Shown here in pieces: positions 41,037 to 49,197 of a stretch of 64,000 bases of DNA. The position numbers and the translations under genes were made by a program. Every line of letters starts with the position of its first letter. Positions within the stretch are counted from its first letter, which is position 1. Under the pieces are notes generated by a model. It saw nothing but the letters and a program-made list of their open reading frames with translations. It was not told the DNA's origin and searched no databases. This DNA is from NCEH01 sp043195125 (GTDB taxonomy: Bacteria > Pseudomonadota > Alphaproteobacteria > Rhizobiales > Xanthobacteraceae): NCBI RefSeq assembly GCF_043195125.1, contig NZ_JBAFWR010000006.1, one strand, 5' to 3'.

Positions 41037-41066
41037 GAATTCAGAAGAATTCAGAAGAAATTCAGA
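41037..41066. repeat. Short tandem repeat in the leader of the BKACE gene
   Basis: GAATTCAGAA occurs twice in tandem followed by the near-copy GAAATTCAGA. The repeat is AT-rich and lies in the 70-bp gap, 20 to 50 bp before the BKACE start codon. Confidence 0.8.
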
Positions 41067-41086
41067 GGAGATTTCTTGGGCGCGCG

Positions 41087-42034
41087 TCACGCGCCGATAT
41101 CGGCGTCGGCCTTGCGCTTGTGGGCAGCGAGCGCCATCAGCCGGCGGTCGCGCCACACCTGCCGCTCGGCGAGCTGGTCTTGCGGCAGGCGCGCGCGGCG
41201 CTCGGCGAGCACCTGCGCCATCACAGGCCCGTTCCAGTCCACCCGGTGCCATTGGCTGGGCGAGATGCGCTCGTAGATCTGCTGGTAGCGCGCCGCATAA
41301 TCGGCGACGCCGCCGGGCGCGTTGAGGTCGATGGTCTCGAACGGCCCCATAAACGACCAGCGCAGCGCCAGCCCCTCGCGGATGCCGACGTCGATGTCCT
41401 CCACGCTGGCATAGCCTTCCGCCACCAGGCGGAACGCCTCTTCCAGCAGGGCGCCCTGCATGCGGTTCATCACGAAGCCGTCCAGCTCGGTTTTCATGAC
41501 GATGGGCGCCTGGCCAGCGGCGCGCATGAGATCGGCGGCGCGGGTCATGGTCTCGGCGCTGGTCCAGGGCGCGGGCACCACTTCCACCGCCGGGATCAGA
41601 TAGGGCGGGTTGATGGGATGGCACACGCACACCCGTTCGCGGCCCTTCAAGTGTTCGGAAAAGGCCGAGGGCAGGAGCGCCGAGGTGGAGGAGGCGAGCA
41701 CGGTGTGCGGCGCCGCGAGGCGGTCCAGTTCCGCGAACAAAGCGCGCTTCACGTCCAGCACCTCGGGCGCGTTCTCCTGCGCATGCACGGCGCCGTCCAA
41801 CGCCGCCGCATAGGAGGGCGCGGCGGAAAGGCGCGCGCGCACGACGGCGGGCGTATCGCCGTTCAGCAGGCCGTTTTCCGCGAGCGAAGGCAGGACGCCG
41901 TCGATATAGCCGAGCGCCGCCTCGGGCGCGCCTTGGGCCTGGTCGGCGAGCGCCACCTCGAACCCGGCGCGGGCGAAGGTGATGGCCCAGGCGCGGCCGA
42001 TGAAGCCGGAGCCGATGATGGCGATCTTGGTCAT
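41087..42034 (-). CDS. 3-hydroxyacid dehydrogenase, CRYL1 / L-gulonate 3-dehydrogenase type
   Basis: The 315-residue protein has the 3-hydroxyacyl-CoA dehydrogenase fold, with an NAD loop IAIIGSGFIGRAWA at the start, SSTSALLPS, and the catalytic histidine in CHPINPPYLIPAVEVVPAPWT. The later DGFVMNRMQGALLEEAFRLV and WSFMGPFETIDLNAPGG segments are the pattern of lambda-crystallin (CRYL1) and carnitine-3-dehydrogenase-like enzymes. These act on free 3-hydroxy acids rather than CoA esters. Followed by BKACE, it would give a 3-keto acid ready for cleavage. It lies at the end of the importer system 2 operon, with a palindrome pair before it. Confidence 0.92.
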   Translation of the reverse strand: MTKIAIIGSGFIGRAWAITFARAGFEVALADQAQGAPEAALGYIDGVLPSLAENGLLNGDTPAVVRARLSAAPSYAAALDGAVHAQENAPEVLDVKRALFAELDRLAAPHTVLASSTSALLPSAFSEHLKGRERVCVCHPINPPYLIPAVEVVPAPWTSAETMTRAADLMRAAGQAPIVMKTELDGFVMNRMQGALLEEAFRLVAEGYASVEDIDVGIREGLALRWSFMGPFETIDLNAPGGVADYAARYQQIYERISPSQWHRVDWNGPVMAQVLAERRARLPQDQLAERQVWRDRRLMALAAHKRKADADIGA

Positions 42035-42110
42035 GGATGGCCTTTCAGTACGTGTCGATCAAAGCGGTCGGACGCGGCGCTTTCCTCTCCTCAGCCTGCC
42101 CCATCCCCAG

Positions 42111-42203
42111 CCCCCCGCACGCGGGAGAGGGGACAAGGGTGGTGCGGGCGAGGAGGTGGTTCCGTAAGTCCCAGCGCTCCCTCTCCCGCGTGCGGGGGAA
42201 GGG
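42111..42203. repeat. Inverted pair of dispersed palindromes
   Basis: CCCCCCGCACGCGGGAGAGG (from 42111) and CCCTCTCCCGCGTGCGGGGG (from 42179) face each other 46 bp apart, between the fused transporter gene and the 3-hydroxyacid dehydrogenase gene. Confidence 0.85.
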
Positions 42204-42240
42204 TGGGGGGGAAATCACGGCCCGCCTCGCCAAACATCCC

Positions 42241-44766
42241 TCACAACCACAGCACCTTGCGCCGCAGGTCGAGGTCGCGCGCCAGCGGGCGGGCGGGGCC
42301 TTCGTGCATCACCTGCCCGCGCTCCAGCACCACCGCGCGGTCGGCGAGATTCAGCACCACGTCGAGATGGTGGTCGACGATCACCAGGGAGAGCTGGTGG
42401 CGCAGCCGGTCGAAGGCGTCGAACAATTCCTCGGTCACCGCCGGCGAGAGCCCCTCGAACGGCTCATCCAGCAGCAGCACGCGGGTGTCGCCCATGAGCG
42501 CGCGGGCGACCGCCACCATCTGCTGCTCGCCGCCGGAGAGCAGGTCGGCCGCCGTATCCAGGCGCACCTTCAGGCGCGGGAACAGGTCGAGCACTTCTTC
42601 TTCCGAGAAGTGGCGGCCCGCCCCCGTGATGCGCTTCAGGCGCCCCAGCTCCAGATTGTGGCGCACGCTCATGCCGTGGAACAGCGCCCGGCCCTGGGGC
42701 ACATAGCCGACCCCGTGTCGCGCGATGGCGGCGGAGGAGAGGCCGGCCAGTTCCTCGCCCGCGAGGCGCACCGAGCCGGAAGCGGGCTTCACGATGCCGA
42801 CGATGGTCTTCAGCAAGGTGGACTTGCCGGCGCCGTTGCGGCCCAGCAAGGCGACGATCTCGCCCTCGCGCGCCACCATGGACACTTCGGTGAGAATGCG
42901 GCTCTTGCCGTAGAAGGCATCCACCTTCGACAGTTCCAGCATGACGGTGTCGGTCGCCGCCGTGGCGAGGTCGCGGGAGGCCAGCGCCGCCGCGCCGGAG
43001 CCGATATAGACGTCCTGCACGCGCTTGTCGGAGCGCGCGTCCTCCACAGTGCCGTCCACCAGCACCGCGCCGTCGGCCATGACGGTGACCGCGTCGGCCA
43101 ATTCGAACACCCGGTCGATGTCGTGTTCCACCAGCAGCACCGGCACCTCGCCGGAAATCTGCTTGATGAGGTTGGACACCCGTGTGCGCTCTGCCGCGGC
43201 AAGGCCGGCCAAAGGCTCGTCCAGCAGCAGCACGCGCGGCCGCGAGGTGAGCGCCAGCCCCATGTCCAGCAGCCGCTGGCCGCCATAGGAGAGCGCGCCG
43301 GCCTCCGCATGCTCCATGCCGGAGACGCCGAGGAAGGCGACCATCTCGCCGGTCTCGTGGTGGATGTCGGGAATGTCGGCGATGTCGGTCCAAGGATCGA
43401 ACCGGCGCTTGTGGGTCGCCTGCACGCCGAGGCGCAAATTCTCGTGCACCGAGAGGGTGGGAAACAGATTGGTGATCTGGAACGAGCGCGCCAGCCCCTT
43501 GGCGCACACCTTGTGGGGCGGCAGCCCGTCGATGCGCTCGCCCGCCAGGCGGATCTCGCCGGAATCCGGGCGGAACATGCCGGAGATCAGGTTGAAGGCG
43601 GTGGTCTTGCCGGCGCCGTTGGGGCCGATCAGGGCATGCAGCGTGCGGTCCTTCACGGCCACCGCGCCGGAGCGCACCGCCTTGATGCCGCCGAACGCGC
43701 GGGCGAGGTCCTTCGCCTCCAGCAGCGCCCCGGCACCGCTCCAGCGCGGCTGGCTGCGCAGGGATGAGGGCAGGGGACGCAATTCGGCCCCCGTGCGCGC
43801 GCCCATGGCCGAGCCTTGCTCGCGTTTCTTCAGCAGCGGCGCCAGCAGGCGGCCCGCCACCCCAACCAGCCCGGTGGGCGAGAACACGATGAAGGCGACG
43901 AACAGCAGGCCGAAATAGAACAGCCAGTTGGGCGTCCACATGGAGAGGAATTCGCGGAACAGCACGAAGAACAGCGCGCCCAGCGCCGGGCCGAGGAACG
44001 ACCGCATGCCGCCGATCACCACCATGGCCAGCAGTTCGCCGGAAAAGGCGATGCTCACCGGGTCGGCCGAGGCAAAGCGATGGTGAAACACCATGAGCCC
44101 GCCGGCGAGCGCCGTGAGCCCGGCCGAGAGCACGAAGCAGGCGACCTTGTAGAGGGTCGTGTCATAGCCGATGAAGCGGGCCCGCTGCTCGTTCTCGCGG
44201 ATCGCCACCAGCACCGCGCCCATGGGCGAGCGCACGAACCGCTGGAGGCCGTAGACCGCGATGAGCGTGACCAGCGCCACCACCACATAGAACGGCCAGG
44301 CCCGTTCCAGATCAAGCCCGAAGGCGGCACCGCGCTTCACGCCGCCGAGCCCGTTCTCGCCGCCGGTCAGGTCGGTCCAGCGGAAGGCGACGGTGTAGAG
44401 CAAAGCGGTGAAGGCGAGGGTGAGCAGCGAGAAATACACGCCGCGCCGGCGCAGTACCACGAAGCCGATGGGGATGGCGGCCAGCGTCACCAGCAGCGCC
44501 GCCGGCACCACCAGGATCATGCCGGATTCAGGAAACACGTGGCGCTGGAGCAGCGCCGCCGCATAGGCGCCGAGGCCGAACCATGCGCCGTGGCCGAATG
44601 AGACGAGGCCGGTGTAGCCCACCAGCAGGTTCAGCGCCATGCAGGCGAGCGCCAGCACCACGATGTCGGTGGCGGAGGTCAGCGTCAGGCCGAAGGCCGT
44701 GACGACATAGGGCAGGAGGAGAAGGCCCGCTGCGGCGATCAGGAGATTGGCGTTCCGGGCGAGCAT
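42241..44766 (-). CDS. Single-chain LivM-LivG-LivF fusion: HAAT importer permease with both ATPases
   Basis: The 841-residue protein joins three normally separate importer subunits in one chain. Residues 1 to about 325 are a LivM permease (GLVSFGHGAWFGLGAYAA near the start, FLGPALGALFFVLF near the end of the domain). Residues about 345-600 are a LivG ATPase (GPNGAGKTT near 380, LSYGGQRLLDMGLAL, LLLDEPLAGLAA). Residues about 610-841 are a LivF ATPase (GRNGAGKST near 639, LSGGEQQMVAVARAL, VLLLDEPFEGLSP). ATG 44766 has GGGAG upstream and is preferred over ATG 44835. LivM-LivG fusions are known; all three in one chain is less usual. It works with LivH (44846-45727) and the binding protein at 46.1 kb. 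Confidence 0.93.
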   Translation of the reverse strand: MLARNANLLIAAAGLLLLPYVVTAFGLTLTSATDIVVLALACMALNLLVGYTGLVSFGHGAWFGLGAYAAALLQRHVFPESGMILVVPAALLVTLAAIPIGFVVLRRRGVYFSLLTLAFTALLYTVAFRWTDLTGGENGLGGVKRGAAFGLDLERAWPFYVVVALVTLIAVYGLQRFVRSPMGAVLVAIRENEQRARFIGYDTTLYKVACFVLSAGLTALAGGLMVFHHRFASADPVSIAFSGELLAMVVIGGMRSFLGPALGALFFVLFREFLSMWTPNWLFYFGLLFVAFIVFSPTGLVGVAGRLLAPLLKKREQGSAMGARTGAELRPLPSSLRSQPRWSGAGALLEAKDLARAFGGIKAVRSGAVAVKDRTLHALIGPNGAGKTTAFNLISGMFRPDSGEIRLAGERIDGLPPHKVCAKGLARSFQITNLFPTLSVHENLRLGVQATHKRRFDPWTDIADIPDIHHETGEMVAFLGVSGMEHAEAGALSYGGQRLLDMGLALTSRPRVLLLDEPLAGLAAAERTRVSNLIKQISGEVPVLLVEHDIDRVFELADAVTVMADGAVLVDGTVEDARSDKRVQDVYIGSGAAALASRDLATAATDTVMLELSKVDAFYGKSRILTEVSMVAREGEIVALLGRNGAGKSTLLKTIVGIVKPASGSVRLAGEELAGLSSAAIARHGVGYVPQGRALFHGMSVRHNLELGRLKRITGAGRHFSEEEVLDLFPRLKVRLDTAADLLSGGEQQMVAVARALMGDTRVLLLDEPFEGLSPAVTEELFDAFDRLRHQLSLVIVDHHLDVVLNLADRAVVLERGQVMHEGPARPLARDLDLRRKVLWL

Positions 44767-44845
44767 TGCGCTCCCTTTCGCTGGGTCGGCGGAGGCGGGG
44801 ATTGCGGTGTCGCGGCGGCTCACGGGCTGGTGCATCGCGGCCGCC

Positions 44846-45727
44846 TCACTCGAAGCGCAGGATGCGTTCGCCGAACAGCCCGCGCGGGCGGACCAGCAGC
44901 ACCAGCAGCATCAGCATGTACATGGAGGCCTCGGCGGCCGGCGGCAGGAAATAGACCGTCAGCCCGCGCACCACGCCCACCAGCAGCCCCGCCGCCACCA
45001 CGCCCCAGAACGAGCCGAGGCCGCCGATGACCACCACCACGAACGAAGCGGTGAGGATTTCCGCGCCCATGGCCGGGTGCACGCCGGAGATGGGGGCGAG
45101 CATTACGCCCGCGAGCCCGGCGAGGCCGATGCCGATGGCGGCGACCGCCGTGAGGTACGGCCGCAGCGAGATGCCGAGCGCGCCAACCATGTCGGGGTTC
45201 TGCACCCCGGCCCGCACCACACGGCCGAAGGCGGTGCGCTGGAGCAGCAGCCACAGGCCGAGCACGGCGGCCATGGCCACCAGCAGGATGGCGAGGCGGT
45301 AACGCGAATAGATGAAGTCGCCGATGAACACCTGTCCGCGCAGGAATTGGGGAATCGCGAACGGGATCGGCGTGGCGCCGAAGATCATCCGCAGCGCCTG
45401 TTCGATCACCATGGCGAGGCCGAAGGTGAGCAGCAAAGAGAGGATCGGATCGGCCCGGTAGAAGCGCGAGAACAGCACCCGCTCGATCACCACGCCGATC
45501 AGCGCCACGCTGAGCGGCGCGGCCACGAAGGCGGCGGGAAAGCCGAAGCGATTGCCCACCTCCACGGCGATATAGGCGCCGATGGCATAGAAGCCGCCAT
45601 GGGCGAGATTCACGATGCCGCCGAGCGAGAAGATCAGCGAGAGGCCGAGCGCGATCAGCAGATAGGCGACGCCCACCAGAAGTCCGTTGAGCAATTGCTC
45701 GATGAGGAAGACGAGTTCGAGAGGCAT
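44846..45727 (-). CDS. livH: LivH-type ABC transporter permease (system 2)
   Basis: The 293-residue inner-membrane protein shows the LivH pattern: NGLLVGVAYLLIALGLSLIF and NLAHGGFYAIGAYIAVEVG near the start, about eight helices, RAGVQNPDMVGALGIS in the coupling loop and IGGLGSFWGVVAAGLLVG near the end. ATG 45727 is chosen because it begins directly before the first helix; the long frame upstream runs through the palindrome cluster and is unlikely. The start of the fused LivM-LivG-LivF gene follows within 80 bp. It is part of importer system 2, regulated from the 47.4-kb promoter region. Confidence 0.92.
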   Translation of the reverse strand: MPLELVFLIEQLLNGLLVGVAYLLIALGLSLIFSLGGIVNLAHGGFYAIGAYIAVEVGNRFGFPAAFVAAPLSVALIGVVIERVLFSRFYRADPILSLLLTFGLAMVIEQALRMIFGATPIPFAIPQFLRGQVFIGDFIYSRYRLAILLVAMAAVLGLWLLLQRTAFGRVVRAGVQNPDMVGALGISLRPYLTAVAAIGIGLAGLAGVMLAPISGVHPAMGAEILTASFVVVVIGGLGSFWGVVAAGLLVGVVRGLTVYFLPPAAEASMYMLMLLVLLVRPRGLFGERILRFE

Positions 45728-45774
45728 GGCGATCTTCGTCCTGAGGGCGATGTATTCGGCCGAAGCGAGAAGCT

Positions 45775-46056
45775 CCCTCCCCGCGTTCGGGGGAGGGCTG
45801 GGGAGGGGGCACCCGGTTCCGTCGTGCGCGCCTTGCGGGGCTGTGCCCGGCGCCTTGCCTCTCCCTGACCCTCCCCCGCAAGCGGGAGAGGGGACAGGGC
45901 GGTTTGCGAGCGAGGGCGGCGGTTCCGATCTCCCCGAGCAGGCTCCCTCTCCCGCGTGCGGGGGAGGGGGAAGAGGGCCGAGCGAAGCGCGGGAGGGCCG
46001 CGCGCGGGGGACCGCCCTTGCTCCCACCCGAACCCTCCCCCGCACGCGGGAGAGGG
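45775..46056. repeat. Cluster of four dispersed palindromes in alternating orientation
   Basis: Copies start at 45775 (CCCTCCCCGCGTTCGGGGGA), 45869 (CCCTCCCCCGCAAGCGGGAG), 45945 (CCCTCTCCCGCGTGCGGGGG) and 46033 (CCCTCCCCCGCACGCGGGAG), alternating in orientation. They fill the 357-bp gap 45728-46084 between the system 2 binding-protein gene and livH, in which I see no gene. The segment between copies two and three resembles that at 42.1 kb (GGGGACA..GG, GGTTCCG). Confidence 0.88.
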
Positions 46057-46084
46057 AATTCATCGGGCAGGCGGCGGGCCGGTC

Positions 46085-47362
46085 TCAGACCGGGAACGAG
46101 CAGGCGTTTTCCGCCGGCGTCGGCGCGATCACGTCGAGCGCGTCATTGGCCGCCGGCACCGCCTTGCCGAGCACCATCAGGTCCCACTGGTCCTTCACTT
46201 GGGCCACGGGCTTGGCGGTGATGGTGTACATCTCCTGGATCAGCTGGTGATCCCACGCCCGGTAATAGCCCTCGCGGCCCTTCAGGATGTCGAGCTTGGG
46301 CTCCTTCTCGAAGAAGCCGATGATCTGCGCGCTGTCGGTGCTCTTGGTCTCGTTCATGGCGCGGGCGACCGTCTTGGTGGCGACGTAATCGCCCCAGGCC
46401 TGGTTTTCCGGCGGCTTGCCGTACTTCTTCACGAACGCGGCGACGAACGCCTTGGAGGAGGCGGCATCCACGTCGTGGTGCCAGATGCACGGCCACACGC
46501 CGCCGAAATTGCCCTTGCCGGCGCCCCAGGCCACGGCGGTGTCGAAGCCGAAGCCGCCGAACGGGAAGGGCAGGCCGAATTCGGCATATTGCTTGATGAA
46601 ATTGGTGATCTGATTGCCCGCGAGGTTGGAGATCACCACGTCCGGCTTCATCTGGCGGATCTTCAGCATATAGGCCGAGAAATCCGAGGCGTCGGTGGGC
46701 ACCAGCTCGTCGGCGATCACCTCGCCGCCATTGGCGTTGATGTAGAGCTTGGCGACGCGGGAGAGGTCGTGGCCGAAGGCGTAGTCGGCGGTGAGGAAGA
46801 ACAGCTTCTTGCCCTTGATCAGGCCGTCGCGCAGCATCGCCGCGCCCACCGCCTTCACATATTGGGTGTTGGCGCCTTCCACATGGAACATGTAGCGGTT
46901 GCAATCCTTGCCGCGCAGGGCGTCCGAATTGCCGCCGGTGTTGACGAACACGATCTTGTTGCGCGCGGCCACCTGGGCGATGGCGAGGCAGGAGGCGGAG
47001 GAAATCTCGCCGATGATCACCGCCGCCTTGTCGCGCTCGATATAGCGCTCGGCCTTGGAGGAGGCGGTGGCGGGATTGACGCTGTCTTCCATGATCAGAT
47101 TGATCTTGCGGCCGTTCACGCCGCCGGCGGCGTTGATCTCTTCCACCGCGAGCTGCACGCCCATCTGCCCATAGGCGCCGAGCGGACCCAGAAAGCCGGT
47201 GAGCGGGGTGAGGTGGCCGAAGGTGATGGTGTCGGCCTGCGCTTTGACGATGGCGGGCATGCCGACGCCGCCCACGAGGGCGGCGGCCCCGAGGCCCTGG
47301 AGGACCCGGCGGCGGGGGAGAGGCGCAGACAGAATCGTGGCGGGATGGGGCTTTTCGGTCAT
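46085..47362 (-). CDS. Periplasmic substrate-binding protein, LivK type (system 2)
   Basis: The 425-residue precursor begins with a leader that looks Tat-type (LPRRRVLQGLGAAALVGGVGM, with the arginines before a weakly hydrophobic stretch, ending AIVKAQA near residue 42). A LivK-type binding fold follows, starting ITFGHLTPLTGFLGPLGAYG, and includes IIGEISSASCLAIAQVAA. Tat leaders are common in this binding-protein group. Two cysteines (CLAI, DCNRYMF) and a third near the C-terminus (NACSFPV) occur in the mature part. It should serve LivH and the LivM-LivG-LivF fusion downstream. The cargo is unknown. The divergent GntR gene lies 140 bp away. Confidence 0.92.
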   Translation of the reverse strand: MTEKPHPATILSAPLPRRRVLQGLGAAALVGGVGMPAIVKAQADTITFGHLTPLTGFLGPLGAYGQMGVQLAVEEINAAGGVNGRKINLIMEDSVNPATASSKAERYIERDKAAVIIGEISSASCLAIAQVAARNKIVFVNTGGNSDALRGKDCNRYMFHVEGANTQYVKAVGAAMLRDGLIKGKKLFFLTADYAFGHDLSRVAKLYINANGGEVIADELVPTDASDFSAYMLKIRQMKPDVVISNLAGNQITNFIKQYAEFGLPFPFGGFGFDTAVAWGAGKGNFGGVWPCIWHHDVDAASSKAFVAAFVKKYGKPPENQAWGDYVATKTVARAMNETKSTDSAQIIGFFEKEPKLDILKGREGYYRAWDHQLIQEMYTITAKPVAQVKDQWDLMVLGKAVPAANDALDVIAPTPAENACSFPV

Positions 47363-47481
47363 GGCGTTGTTTCTTCCCTATGGCTCCGCGCCGGGAACCG
47401 CAGGAGGTTGACGCCTGGCGGGCGGGTCCTCCTTGCATCCGACGACGGAAGTGTTGCCGATTGACGCGGCAATCTGTTATC

Positions 47482-47491
47482 TGTGATCACA
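47482..47491. promoter_or_regulatory. Operator-like palindrome between binding-protein and GntR genes (system 2)
   Basis: TGTGATCACA is a perfect 10-bp palindrome within a short AT-rich stretch, 12 bp before the GntR start and about 120 bp before the divergent binding-protein start. Position and symmetry fit an autoregulatory GntR/FCD site. It differs in sequence from the regulon 1 palindrome. Confidence 0.6.
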
Positions 47492-47502
47492 CTTAGCAGA
47501 CG

Positions 47503-48246
47503 ATGGTGATGGAACACAAGCCTCTCCCCGCCGACGACCCCGCTCCGGCAAGCGACGAAACGCTCGGCACCCGCATGGGCCGCATCGTCCGCGTCACGCT
47601 GGCGGACACGGTCTATCGCGACCTCAAGGAATTGCTGCTGGCGGGGCGCGCCGCGCCGGGCGAGCGGTTCACGCTGCGCGGGCTCGCGGGCGCGATTGGC
47701 ACCAGCGCGATGCCAGTGCGCGAGGCGGTCTCGCGCCTTGCGGCCGAGAATGCGCTGGAGGTGCTGCCCAACCGCGCCGTGCGTGTGCCGCTCATGTCGC
47801 GGGCGCGGTTCGAGGAATTGCGCCTCATCCGCTCCAGCCTGGAAGGCCTTGCGGCCGAGACCGCTGCGGTGAATGCCACCGATGCGGACCTGGACGAGAT
47901 CATCCGCTGCGAGCGCGCGTTCGCCGCCGAGCGCGACAAGCCCCGGCCCGACGGCGCCGCCGCCATGCATTTCAACAAGGATTTGCATTTCGCGCTCTAT
48001 CGTGCCGCCCGCCTGCCGACCCTGTTCACCATGATCGAGAGCTTGTGGCTGCAGATCGGCCCGGTGCTGAACCTCGATTTCCAGGCCGGGCCGGAGCGCG
48101 TGCGCGAGGGCGAGGCGCATATCCACCACGCCGCCCTGGTCGAGGCCATGCGCCGGCGCGACGGCACGGCGGCGCGCGAGGCGCTGCTGGCGGACATCTG
48201 GAGCGCCGGAGACTTCATCCTCTCGCGCGGCATCCTGCCGGACTGA
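47503..48246 (+). CDS. GntR-family transcription regulator, FCD subfamily (second)
   Basis: The 247-residue protein has a winged-helix domain at about residues 30-90 (LLAGRAAPGERFTLRGLAGAIGTSAMPVREAVSRLAAENAL in outline) and a helical FCD domain with FNKDLHFALYRAA and HHAALVEAMRRRDG, which hold the usual metal-site residues. A 30-residue unstructured leader precedes the DNA-binding domain; ATG 47509 is an alternative start. It is divergent from importer system 2 and heads the plus-strand SDR/LeuC/LeuD/hydrolase genes, so it probably controls both arms in response to the imported compound or a product. Confidence 0.92.
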   Translation: MVMEHKPLPADDPAPASDETLGTRMGRIVRVTLADTVYRDLKELLLAGRAAPGERFTLRGLAGAIGTSAMPVREAVSRLAAENALEVLPNRAVRVPLMSRARFEELRLIRSSLEGLAAETAAVNATDADLDEIIRCERAFAAERDKPRPDGAAAMHFNKDLHFALYRAARLPTLFTMIESLWLQIGPVLNLDFQAGPERVREGEAHIHHAALVEAMRRRDGTAAREALLADIWSAGDFILSRGILPD

Positions 48247-48300
48247 ACCGGCGCCGCGCGGACCCAATCAAGAACGGCGAAACGCCGAGGGAGAGACGCC

Positions 48301-49077
48301 ATGGACATGGGAATTGCCGGCCTGCGCACCATCGTGACGGCCGGGGCCGGAGGCATCGGCCTGGAGATCGCCCGCGCCTTCGCTCGCGAGGGCGCGCGGG
48401 TGGAAGTGTGCGACGTGGACAAGGCCGCGCTCGCCGCTCTCCCGCAGAGCGATCCCGACCTGACCGGCAGCTATTGCGACGTTTCCGACCGCGCCGGCGT
48501 GCAGGTGTTCATGGACGGCGCCCTGGCGCGCCTCGGCGGGCTCGATGTGCTGGTGAACAACGCCGGCATCGCCGGGCCCACGGGCCGCGTGGACCAGATC
48601 GACCCCGCCGATTGGGACCGCACGCTGGCGGTGGACATCACTGGCCATTTCAACGTGACGCGCCTCGCGGTGCCGGCGCTAAAGGCGAGCAAGAACGCCT
48701 CCATCATCGGCCTGTCGTCGGCCGCCGGGCGGTTCGGCTTTCCGCTGCGCTCGCCCTATGCGGCGGCAAAATGGGGGGTAATCGGCTTCATCAAGTCGCT
48801 GTCCATGGAACTGGGCGAGTTCGGCATCCGCGCCAACGCCATTTTGCCCGGCTCGGTGGATGGCCCGCGCATCCGCTCGGTGTTCGAGAACAAGGCGCGC
48901 GAGCGCAATCTCTCCATGGCCGAGGTGCAGGCCATGGCGCTTTCCGCCACCTCGCTGAAATGCCTGATCCCGCCGCAGCATCTCGCCAACATGGCGGTGT
49001 TCCTCGCCTCTCCGCTCGGCGCGACCATCTCTGGCCAGGCGATCGCCATCGACGGCGACATGCAGATGCTGGTGTAG
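48301..49077 (+). CDS. Short-chain dehydrogenase/reductase (system 2)
   Basis: The 258-residue SDR has the coenzyme loop TAGAGGIGLEIA, an aspartate at the end of strand two (VEVCDVDK) that favours NAD, NNAGIAG in the core, the catalytic serine in GLSSAAG and the YAAAK pair. It ends with the usual SGQAIAIDGDMQML. The loop reads AGAGGIG where TGxxxGIG is more usual. GGGAGAGACGCC precedes the ATG. It lies 54 bp after the GntR gene and 120 bp before the LeuC-like gene, so it probably oxidises a hydroxy compound in the same pathway. Confidence 0.92.
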   Translation: MDMGIAGLRTIVTAGAGGIGLEIARAFAREGARVEVCDVDKAALAALPQSDPDLTGSYCDVSDRAGVQVFMDGALARLGGLDVLVNNAGIAGPTGRVDQIDPADWDRTLAVDITGHFNVTRLAVPALKASKNASIIGLSSAAGRFGFPLRSPYAAAKWGVIGFIKSLSMELGEFGIRANAILPGSVDGPRIRSVFENKARERNLSMAEVQAMALSATSLKCLIPPQHLANMAVFLASPLGATISGQAIAIDGDMQMLV

Positions 49078-49197
49078 CGCGGGCGCGGATGCCGGCCTGT
49101 ATGCCGGTTCGCGCACGCATTCATGCGCAGTTTGCATCACCGCCGGGCGGCGATCGGATGCATGATCGCCGCCGACGCAGGAGAGCGAGAGCGCACC

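Noticed and set aside
33948..46056. Repeated palindromes considered as a CRISPR array
   Set aside because: Spacing is irregular, copies alternate in orientation, they are scattered over many gaps, and no cas genes are present.
47482..47491. TGTGATCACA read as a CRP/FNR-type site
   Set aside because: The half-site spacing does not fit CRP (TGTGA-N6-TCACA) or FNR (TTGAT-N4-ATCAA). The location beside a GntR gene favours a GntR operator.
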